Shown here in pieces: positions 51,501 through 63,500 of a stretch of 64,000 nt of DNA (positions are counted from its first letter, which is position 1; the number at the start of each line of letters is the position of its first letter). Source of the stretch: Tachypleus tridentatus (Eukaryota; Arthropoda; Merostomata; Xiphosura; Limulidae). The notes beneath the pieces were generated by a model, which was not told where the DNA came from, did not search any database, and was given only the letters and a program-made list of their open reading frames with translations. Position numbers and translations under genes: made by a program. The DNA lies in the NCBI RefSeq assembly GCF_004210375.1, contig NC_134830.1, positions 167,345,874 through 167,409,873 on the forward strand, read 5' to 3'.

Positions 51501-54500
51501 ATTCAAGTAATGGTTTTTTAATACAAACTTCTAATAAAGTTACCTTTTTAAATGTTTTCCTGCTTTCTCCAGTGAATAAACCATACTCATAATTATCCCA
51601 GGCCTCAACTATTAAACTATATCTATCTTCGGTTTCTCTGTCGAGCTCTCCTCCAATAACTATTTCACCCTTGGTCAGCATGTAAAACAATAAACATTCT
51701 AAACCACCATTACTGTATTTCAGACAAGTCTGTCTGTGTATGTCAGATATGTTTAAGCTGTACAGAAATAAAGTAATTACATGGAAAGTATGTTTATAAG
51801 TTTCTGTAATACGTTTCACAACTGAAGTTAAAATCTTAAACGGATTTTTTTGTTAGATTAGTTGATCTTTCATTATGGTATTTACTCGAATAATTTAAAG
51901 CAATTACTATTCAATTAGTAATATTTTGTCGAATAAACTTTTTCAGTTTTTTTAATTCGTTTTATAAACAAACAAGAAGAAAAAAACAACTTTAACAACT
52001 GATTTCGAATTTTTACCTTTTCTCGATCAATCCTAAACATTCCTTTAGCTCCAACAGAGTCCCAAGTGTAGGTAATTTTCCCGTAAGCTCCTGTATCAGC
52101 GTCTGTAGCTTGTACTACCGCCACCTGGTGTCCTAAAGGTGCATCTTCTGGCACAACGAGATGAGATACATTGTCCACAAAGATAGGATTGTTATCGTTC
52201 TCATCTAACACTTGAAGTTGTAGATCAGCTGTACCTGATAGAGAAGGTATCCCATTGTCTGTTGCCCGTATTGTGAGATTCAGCCACGAGAAACGTTCTC
52301 TGTCAATTTTACCATCTACAACGATTTGTCCTGCAGCATGTAATATATTAAAATTGAAACAACCAATGGAAAACAAGGTGGATTATAAGTACTTGTAGGT
52401 TAAAATTATGATATCGGTTGGTCTGAGTTTGTTGCACATAACAATAATTTAGTATAAATATTTTTCATTATTTTTTTAATTTGAAATTTTACAACAGAAT
52501 TATTTCAGTTAATTTAAAATAATTAACTTACGATATAATCAAATTAAAATTCTTTGACTTGTCGTTTCACGTATAGCTACAAATAATTTGGAAACAGAGA
52601 ATATCAAAGGTTTAATGTTATTCTTGTTGAAACGTTGTCTGTAAGTTGATTTTATTTTTTGTACTGAAACGAAACGAAATGCAATTTCGATTTCAAATGT
52701 AATGTGTTTCAGACGAAGTAATATCCATATATTTATATGAATAATCGTTTGTTTTCTTCAGTTTTACACTTACTCTCCTATAATACAGCTTTTCTCTGTG
52801 TAACAGGTCTCTGTATTAAGGACAAAATAACTGTTAAAAACATCAAACTGAAAATTAATTTACCTGTTTTCGTGTCCACTGATATTAACGAGAGTACTTC
52901 TCGGCTGCCCTCTAGTGAGTAGAATATTGTTCGATTTTTATCGGCGTCGGTAGCTGCTACGGTGAAAACAGGAAAACCTATTTTGGTGTTTTCTGTAACC
53001 ACATGTCTGTAACTTGACTCCGTGAAGATTGGTCTGTTGTCATTGACATCATCAAGTTTTACTGTCAAGGTGGCTGGACAGAAACACATCTAATCTAATG
53101 CAAATAACTGAACTCTACGTTGCAAACTAATTTTAGGCTATAACATAAAAATGTCAAAATAACAGAGATAGTAGTTTTTAATACTATATCGTCAGTTGAT
53201 TGGTTTGGTTTGTTTTTGAATTTCACGCAAAGCTACACGAGGGCTATCTGCGCTAACCATCCCTAATTCAGCAGTGTAAGACTAGAGAGAAGGCAGATCG
53301 TCATCACCACCCATCGCCAACTCTTGGGCTACTCTTTTACTAACGAATGGTGAGATTGACCGTCAGTTCATAAAGCCCCCACGGCTGAAAGGGCCAGCAT
53401 GTTTGGTGTGACGGGGATTCGATTCCGCGACCCTCGGATTACAAGTCGAATGCCTTAACCACCTGGCCATGCTGGGCCTTACTGTCAGTTGAACCAATCA
53501 ATATTCAGGGATCATAACGAATTACTGTAAATGAAGGACAACACTACTGAATAAGATGACCACACATATTCAGTATAATTTTTAGAAACATATGTTTTAT
53601 TAAATAAACAAATCTAGAACAAATGTTTACAGACCATTCCTCTCACTGGTAACTTGTGCTAAGTTAATAATCAAAGAGGTGTAAAATACTTCCACAGTTA
53701 TTACGATGTTTAAAGACACTAGTTTAGCTTGATACAATACATTTCAAACTAATTATTCCGGAGATGTTGACTGTGAAGAAATAAAGTTTTCATGTTTATG
53801 CAAGTTAAACCGATACTTTATTGTATAAAATAAAAAAGGGAAATATGTGTTCTTAGAACGTAAACTTATAGTTACATTTTCATTGTCAACTGGTTCATCA
53901 AGTGAAACAAAATTATTAAAAAACAATTTAATGATGAAGAATATTCAGTTAATTGTCCGTGAATCTATGTAACTAGCTTTAGCCAATAAGCTGAATATGA
54001 CGGACTCTGTAGTAATTGTTGTTTAGTTTTCAGACTGATTCTTAGATAACTGTTGCTTAGTTTCAGATTGATTTAGAGGTTATTGTTGTTTATTTTTCTC
54101 GCTAAATTTTAATGTTAAACATTTGGTAAGTCTAATCGTTTCTTTTAGTAAAACAATAGTTTGGGTGATGAAGAAGGTACTAAGATAGAACAACGTTAAA
54201 ACGAAACTCACCTGTTGCTGTTTGTTCATCTGAAACAGCAGCCAGGTCCTTCACATGTAATAATAACTTTATGGTTTCTGCTTTTTCTCGATCTAATGCG
54301 TTCACAACAGTCACCTCTCCATCCACGTTGTTAATATCAAACGTATCTTTAAGGTCAAGCTCAGATTGCATTACCAGCGTCCCATCTTCACTTCTTGCTT
54401 CACTACGAGCATAATCAATCGAATATCTCAGCAATGGTCTTTCGTCGAGATCAACTGCTCTTACTCTGGTTACCAGATGACCTATGGAAGCATCTTCCGG

Positions 54501-57500
54501 TATAAATGATATTAGAGAGTCTATAAAAGTAGGAACTTTGTTATTGACATCTGTAATGGATATATTAACTGTACACAACCCCTGTTTTTGACTTCCTCCA
54601 ATCCCATCATTCAAAGCGACTACTTTAAGAATATAGAAGACATTTCGAGGGTTTGTCTTGTCAGGATCCAAGTTGGCACCAATTGCCACAGATATAATCC
54701 CACTATTGGAATCAATTACGAATTTATCCTGCGCACCTGCCTGAATACGATACACAACTTGGTTGTTATTAGGGGAATGGTCCCCATCGAAGGCTTGCAC
54801 CCGAAGGATAGAGATTCCACCTGGTGTATCTTCTGGGATAGCCTTCTTGTAGAAGGGGGCTTGAAAAACTGGCGCAATGTCGTTAGTGTCCTAGTGAAAC
54901 ACACGAGAAATTAGTCAGTGGCGTAAGTTATTAACTATATATTCACAAAATGAGGGGAAAAAACATATAACAAGTGTACAGAAATACAAAAAGATATATG
55001 ATAGAGAAAAACTCGTGTGTTTGAATAAACACCATTCAGATGAATATAGAATTTTAAATGGCAAAATAGACAGGTTGGTAGAGAGAATATTACTAAATGT
55101 ATTATTGGAAACATATATGAATAAAGAACAAATATAAATACTCATAATCCCTCAAATTAGTGGCTCCAGTACAGAAACCAACATGGAAATATTTCATTCG
55201 GAAAAGACAAATACAAGTTTCTACATCAAGTAACATCTGATTATGAGTAAGTAGCCACTCACCATAACATGTATTTCCACAGCAACATTACTGCTCAGTG
55301 GGGGGTTTCCCAGATCATAAGCACTAACTGTCAACAGAAAGGTTCGAATGTCGCCTTTCTTCTGGGAGATTCTTTCAAAATCTAAAGGAATTCTGGGTCT
55401 AACCTCGCCTGTTACAGCATTGATGGTAAAATTGTCTTGTGGATCACCGGCGATAATTTGGTAGCGAATTTCACTGTTTTTGGTGTTTTTCAAGTCTTTA
55501 TCGTTAGCCTGTGACGATAAGTTTCATATTTTAATACGACAGATGTAGTGCCAAAAGTACAGAAACTTAAATTAATATGTTTCTTAATGTCACTGTTAAG
55601 AAAGGAGTTTGTTTTCTGGATGGCTACTACTTTGTGTTGCTGGCACGGAGCCCGAAATGATGCTACTAATAAACAAGGTAAAGAGAATACCTCAAATGTT
55701 GACCACACTGTCTTAAGTTACCTTGAAAGAAGAATGCTACTGTTTTTCAATGCTTTTCAAATATTTGTTTGTCCTAGTCAGGGCTAATCACACTTTGCAA
55801 GAAGGACGATCCAGGCAACATACTCCCCTTAAAAACTATTGCGTTTGTTGTTTACACCGCAATAAGCTTCTGCGAAAGACATTGAGGTTAACTTTCGGTC
55901 AAATATTTCTACAACTTTTTCACAGGTTCTTCCCTGTAGGTGGACACCGATTTCGAAACGTGTTTCAAGAGATCACGGACACAAAGTTAACTGGAAATAT
56001 AGTGACGGACTTCAGAAGAATGTGGTTCAACGGAATTGTGATTCCAATTTCTTCAGCCATCATTTCAATGAAATATGCCATTTATTTCGACGTGTGCCTG
56101 GAAGCTTGTGAGCTTTTGTTAATTTCGTATCCTAACTTGTCATAACTTTCATCACAACTTCTTCGCGGATGAAGTGTTAGTCTCACAATAAGCTGAGAAG
56201 TGTTCTGACATGCAGGCGTTGTAGCTTCCATTAGTGGCTTCCTTATGTTGTTTGACTCAATGTCACTTCACAATCTCGTTTATTGTTTTTTGATTTCGCG
56301 CAAAGCTTCACGGGGGCTATCTGCGTTAGCCGTCCCTAATTTTGCAGTGTAAGACTAGAGGTAAGGCAGCTAGTCATCACCACCCACCGCTGACCATTGG
56401 GCTACTCCTTTACCAACAAATAGTGGGGTTGACCGTCACATTATAACGCCCCACGGCTGAAAGGGCGAGCATGTTTCGTGCGACCGAGATTTAAACCCAC
56501 AACACTCAGATTAAGAGTCGAATGCCTTAACCCACTTGGCCATGCCGGGCCATCTCATATATACAAACATCTTTCTTCGGAAAACATTCGTGACAAAATT
56601 CTTCGGCCACAATTCCATTCATACCAATATTTTTGATGTTTCTCAAGGCTCTGTCGTTTGCATCATGATAAGTTTGACATTTTAATACGACAGATAAAGT
56701 GCCAAAAAATACATAAACTTATATTAATATATTTCTTAATGTCACTGTTGAAACATGCATAACATTCTTAATAAGCGCGATTATCTATTTGTAGTTATGT
56801 CCATGTTAGTGTGCAGGTGAAATAGTATAAATGCCACGAAACATTTATCTATGTACAATATTATAAATATAAATATAAAGATAAAAGATTACCAGGGCGA
56901 AAAAACGAAATATAAGCAAACTAAAGTCACAAAGTGACCAAATGAAAATTTTCACTATTTTATTCTTATAAGATAACATTTCAATACAAGTTGATAATAT
57001 TGTACCTGAACAATGAGTGGTCTCAGAAAGTTGGCATCATTTTCATTCAGACGGGCTGCATACTTAGGAAAAAGGAAGTGAGGGCTGTTGTCATTCGCAT
57101 CAGTTAGAGTGATCTCAACCTGTACCGTGTTCCTGTTTCCTAAACCACAGTTGTCACGAGCTTCCACAGTGACGTAGTGTTGTGATGTTGTTTCTCGGTC
57201 CAATCCATGGTTTGACATTTTTATGGTAATGGCCCCCGAAATGAAATCGAGGTTAAGCCTAAAATTAATTTTAATTAATATTTTCAGTAGTTTGTTTTTC
57301 AGTTGTTAAAACATGTACACATGCGATGAAATAAACAGAGCTCTTTTAAGGGTGTAACAACAATTAAAACCACAATCACCAATTTATAGAATGTAGTCCT
57401 AGCTCTGGTCTACAGATAAGTGAATAAAGCTATCTTTAGAATGTATTATATTGTGAAATTATTTGTATATTAGAAGCATTTTGAACAAAACATGGGTTTC

Positions 57501-60500
57501 CATCAATATATTACAAATCGGCTTCTCAGAGTATATCTAGATTCAATAGTTGCTGGATAAAGACTTGCCACATTAGTGGGAAACACTTTCTTTTAAAATA
57601 GGTCTTTTAATTAGATTCACATATTACCCATTTCTTTAAAACTTGACTCAAACTCTCTTATACATAATTCTTATCTTTCAATAAAACTATTTCTTAGATC
57701 GCAGTGATTTTCCTGTGAAACGGTGTCGACTGTGACTTCTCCACCAGCTCTTCTGTGGTTCAACGACATACATGTCTGGGGACTTACAACGCTAAAAACC
57801 GTGTTTCGATATTTGTGGTGGGTTGAGCACAGATAGCCCATTGTTTATCTTTATTATTAAGTACAAACAAAACAACTTCTCAACCTATATTCCTATATGT
57901 TTCCACAAAATAATCATATTCCAATGAAGACTTGTACATAGAAACTATAAAAACTTACTTGTCGGCTATTTGACCATGCAAGCCTGTATAACGAATTCCG
58001 TCTGTTCCGAATGGTCCAGAATCTGGATCTGTCGCCTGTTGAGCACTCAAAAATTAAAATTATCCAAATCACGAAAAGGTTTAAAATTGCATTAATATAA
58101 CATAATATTTTTCACTACGTTAAGAGAAGAAAAACAGGTAAAAATGCATTGTGTTATATAATTATTCAAATTGGTCCATGTTTTGAATTAGCAAGTACAT
58201 TTATAACTACCAATCTGAATAACAGTATGGAAGACACACACTTACATACATAAAGATAATGAAAGCAAGGAATTATAGAACAATATTTTTTTCCATGATT
58301 TATCTGGAAAAAAAAATTCAAATTGGACGTGATAATAAAAATATTTGTATCCATAGATGGTTTACAGTTTAAAAAATTCAGTGAGCAGAATTTTGGATAA
58401 AGTAACGAAAAGTAAGATCTGAAGTAAGAAGAAACAATTAAAATAATAAATTCATAAATCAAGTTTACTTTAACGAATGTCACAGTTGTTCCTTCGTTCA
58501 CGTCTTCTGGTACAGATGCGTGGTATATACTCTCGAGAAACTGGGGGAAGTTGTCGTTAGTGTCCCGGATGTAGACTGTAATGTCAACAATGCTAGACTT
58601 GGGAGAAATTATGGAAGTTTCCCGCGCTATGATCTATAAATATGTGAACGAACAAAATATATTCGAAAATGAATAAATATTGTGTTTATAACTATTTGAA
58701 GTATAAGTTAAAAATGACCGTTAGAAAAAAGCTTTTCTCAAATTTATTATTCAAAACTAATTAATACTCTGAATTTTTACTAACTTTTAAAACTGACTAA
58801 TTAATTTAAGTCATTCTATAATGAATGCTAAGTTAATTCATCTATTTTTCCGTAGCTTTAAAAAGAAAAAAAAAAAGCAATAGAAAACATCTTGTTTCGC
58901 TCGTGACATCGATTCTTCAGTTGATTGAATAGAAGAAAAATATAAAAAGTAGGCACAAACAGATAGAGCGAGAAAACAGTTATGATCATATATTTATTAA
59001 CAATTTTCTTTGATCAATACATCAAACTACTGGAGAATATCTATGTTCAAGAGGCTTGGGACTCACAAATCTTAAAGTCTTTAAGCCTAACATTAGGCTC
59101 TCTAACATTTAAACGATGAGACGTATTCTGTTTATGTAATACCTGTGCCTTAATACTTACGTAATTCAGAATGCTGATTTTCAACAATGAAACCATCGAA
59201 TTTTTACCTTCTCAACATAAAGATCAAGTAATTTAGATTATGAAGTTTTTGTTTCACTCGTGAAAACATTTAAAAGTGCGATCAGTATCAAAATATTTCT
59301 TAAGAGTGTAATAAGGACATATAAATACAGTATTATTTCAATATTTTATAGAATCAGTGGTGTTTCTTCCAATTTTCATGTTTTTTTTTTCTCTCCTAGC
59401 ATTGCTACAGGTAATTGGTGAAGTAAAAAACTCGGGTTCTGATTGGCTCTGGAATGAGGCTGCTATTTGCTGATTGGTTCTGTGTTATTGTCTAGCTTTG
59501 CATTATAACTTAGTAAATGTGAGTATATTTTTCCAACCAGTGGAGTTATTTCTTGAAGTGCAATACTTATCGCTACCTAACTTACACTGAGCGACAAAAA
59601 TGAAACGACGTAAACTTACTTGCAATGTATTGAAGTTAAGTTTCCTTATTTTAGGGTCTAAAGTCTGTTGTTTAGTAGAGATTATTAACAATGTTACTAG
59701 GTTTTGTTGGTCCATGTGTCTTATATGTTCAGTTTTGCTCGCTTACACACCTGCCTCAAATACATATTGCATTCCTTTAGTTTCCTATTAGTTAGTCACT
59801 TTACCGGATGACAACCTAATTGTCAGATGGTTCGTATAAGTGTTTGTACACTCATTTACCATAATTACATCTTCCCATTGTTTTAAATTATGGAGTGCAG
59901 ATAAACTCGTATCCATTGCTTCAGCAAGGTATAAAGATTTTCACTCCTGTATATTTTAAGCGTGAAAGGTTTAATATAATAAATATGAAAAATTCTGATT
60001 TTAAATGAAGCAGTCTAAATTTATTTCTACACATCGTAATGCCAAACAAAGTTGAAACTGAAAATCGTTTTAAAATCTATCCAACCATCACTTCATTTCT
60101 TCATGTGGATTTTTATTGCATTTACTTTGTTTTGGATACTGTTTATAGTAATTCTGTGAATAAACAAATATCTGTTATGCCCTACAACCGGGTTTTGACG
60201 CAGATAACCTTTTGTGTACCTTTGTGCTCAATATCAAACAACTTTTTGTTAAAGTGTTATTGTATTTTCCTATTTATGTGTCCAGGTTTTATATGTCCAT
60301 GGAATGGACATGACATCTATATATTTTCACTGTAGCCATATCCCTGATAGCCATAACTTTTACAAAAATTAAAACCACTATCTCAAACTTATAAAATGTA
60401 TTCCTTACTTTGACCTACAGATAAGTGTATAAAGCTGTCAAAGTAAGAAGTCAATTTTATAGCTTTGTGATAGTGGTTTTAATTCTTGTTTCTTTACTTG

Positions 60501-63500
60501 CTTCTAGTTTCTAGCAGTATCTCTACTTCAGTTTAAAATTCATAATTTTAAAACCTTTTGTTTGTTTACTTTTAAGTTATAGCTGTATAACGTATATATT
60601 TTACCTTTAGAAACTGTTGTGGGCTATCCATCGACACGTATCGCCATCTGTTCAGTTGACTTCGATTGAAGGGATATGTAGGTATTTGCTTGATATGTTT
60701 ATAATTACAAACTTCTAATCGGGGAATCAAAAGCGGATACTCACGAACGAGTCAATTTAGCTGGAGAAATCTGGTAGCAATTGTGCGAACCGTTTAGGGG
60801 CTAGTCCTGATGACGTGATCAAGTAGGCAGGTAGGTAGCAGACAAAAAATTTGCTGTTTTAGAAATTTTTAATTGTTTTATTGGATAGTTTAACCACAAT
60901 TTTAATGTATTACACTGCACAACAAAGTTTTTCTTCTTGAACACTGTTAGGTGTTCCTTTTAGAATTTTGGCTGCTGATCACGAAAATCACATCGAAATT
61001 TGCCCATCACGTACCGTTTCATCGAAATCTTCCATTTTTTCATGTTTTGTCTTATATTTGTGTCCAAAAAGTTTCGTTTCTGTAAGAGACCTACGAACAA
61101 TGTTTTGTGCAGTCTGGGCATGTCCAGGCATGAAATCAGGCCAGGTTGGAAGCTGTTCTGTGAAAGTATACAGCCTGGGCATGTCTGGGCAGGCCGGAAC
61201 CAGCTTGACACTGTCTCAGCTGGTTATACAAGTGGCTTGCATACACAGATGCTACTCATTGGATTAATATAAACCTTATAGTGTGTACGTATTGTTTCAG
61301 AATATAGCATTGTCTCAGTAGCACTGTAACAAGTAAGTTAGATGTCATCAACGTTTTACAGGACAACTGGTGTCGGTCAATATGTCTCGTAAATGTCGTA
61401 ACAGCCGCGATACATTCTGCTATATTTGTTGCGAATATACGCTTGTTCGTTAGAGACGCGCAATGACTGCTCTTGTGAAGAAAATATATCATCTGTACTT
61501 CGGCTGTAAAGTTGGTGATAAAGACCAGGAATTGGCATCTCACATTTGTGGTGTGACATGTGCTGAGATCTTGGCTCAGAGGCACTCGAAAAACAATGCC
61601 GTTTGCTGTCCCGATGATATGGCGAGAACAGAAGGACCATGTGACGGACTGTTACTTCTGTTTGACTTATGTGTCTGGTTTCTCTACCAAAAACAAGAAT
61701 TCAATTGAATACCCTAATCTGCCTTCAGCAATGAGACTCGTGCCACATGACGACAGTCTCCCAATTCTGAAACCACCAGAGGAATGGACGTTAGACGAAC
61801 CAGATGAAGAAACTGCAATGCAGGGAACTGGCAGTGACACTGATCTGGATTTTGAATCGTGCTCCTCAGGCAATCCATATCTCATAACACAGTCAGAATT
61901 AAACGATCTTGTCAGAGATTTAGGTCTGTCAAAAGCAAAACCGAATTTGTGGGTTCGAGACTGCGGGAATAATGTTTGCTGTCACCAAGTACGAAAATAT
62001 TTGTTTTTCAAAGCCGCCAAGATGATATAGCAAGTTGACAGTCTCTGTTCCTGTTGGCATCGAAGGATTGTTCTCTGCTTTGGGTTGTAACTTTGACCCG
62101 CAGGAGTGGCGTCTTTTTATTGATTCATCAATGTTAAGCCTCAAAGCTGTTCTGTTACACATTGATAACGGTCACCCTTCAATATCTGTTGGCTATGCAG
62201 CACACATGAAAGAAACCTACAAGAACATGGAAATGTTGCTGAAGCACATCCAGTACAGCAAGTACAACTGGAATATCTGTGGAGATCTGAAAGTCATTGC
62301 TCTGTTACTGGGACTGCAGCTCGGCTATACAAAGTACTGTTGTTTCATCTGTGAATGGGACAGTGGTGTTAAAGAGTCACATTATTCTAGACAGAGCTGG
62401 CCACTCCGTAAAAAGTTAGTTCCAGAACAGAAAAATGTGGCGCATGAACCGCTTGTCGACCTGGCAAAGATTTTTTTCCCTCATCTTCACATAAAATTGG
62501 GATTTATGAAGAATTTCGTGAAAACAATAAACAAAGAAGGCGAAGGTTTTCGCTATTTAAGCCAGATGTTCCAAGAATAACTGAGGCCAAGATCAAAGAG
62601 GGCATTTTTGTTGGTCCTCAAATCAGACATGTTATGAGTGAGAAGCGGTTCAAAAATCTGTTAGTTGGGATGGAAAAGATTGCCTGGAAAGCCTTCAAAA
62701 ACGCTAATAACAATTTTCGTGGCAATTACAAAGCCCCACATTACATTCAGCTTGTAGACAAACTTCTGAAAGCATACAAAACAATGAAGTGCAACATATG
62801 ACTCAAGATTCATTTCCTCCACTCACAGTTGTACTTCTTCCCGCAAATATCAGTACTGTTAGTGAATTTCACGCAAAGCTACTCGAGGGATATCTGCGCT
62901 AGCCGTCCCTAATTTAGCAGTGTAAGACTAGAGGAAAGGGAGCTAGTCATCACCACCTATCGCCAACGAATAGTGGGGTGGCAGTCACATTATAACGCCC
63001 CCACAGCTGAAAGGGCAAGCATGTTTGGTGAGACAAAGATTCAAATCCGCGACCCTCATATTACGAGTAATCAAGGGCCTTAACCACCTAGCCATACCGG
63101 GCCTTTTCGCCTGGGAATTCGATAGTTGTTTTTCGCGCTTGAATTATTTGGAAAAATTGTCGGTCCTTACTATTAAATACAAGTATGCTTAATAATATGC
63201 TTGTTTTTAAGTATTTCGCGCAAAGCTAACAATATGCTTCAAGAAGAGAATTTCTTTCATTAAAGTATAAACACTTTAAAGCAAAGTCTTATGATATTAT
63301 CAACGAAAATAATTTAATTAAAAATACTCCTCTAAGCATGATACCTTGAAATTCATTGTTTTCATTTTTTCGTAGTCTAGTGGAATAGGATTCTTTACTA
63401 AAATAAGAAAAGAAGCTTCATTAACGCCTTCTGGTGGAGTTACCTCGAAGATCTCATTATCATCCTCTAAGTACATCCGAAAAGTTCCGTTGTTGCCCTA

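Larger units (their letters stand above)
55512..56750. other. Cadherin intron 5, proximal part, with direct repeats flanking a ~1-kb insert
   Basis: The ~85 bases at 55515-55597 recur with ~85% identity at 56666-56749 (attttaatacgacagat, tttcttaatgtcactgtt). Between them are unrecognised sequence with open stretches on + (55548-56145) and a SINE-A. Confidence 0.7.

Noticed and set aside
54588..54914. 108-residue + strand frame
   Set aside because: Antisense shadow of cadherin exon 7.
60960..61272. Four overlapping open frames on both strands
   Set aside because: They fall in the 5' untranslated part of the second transposon relic and match no family.
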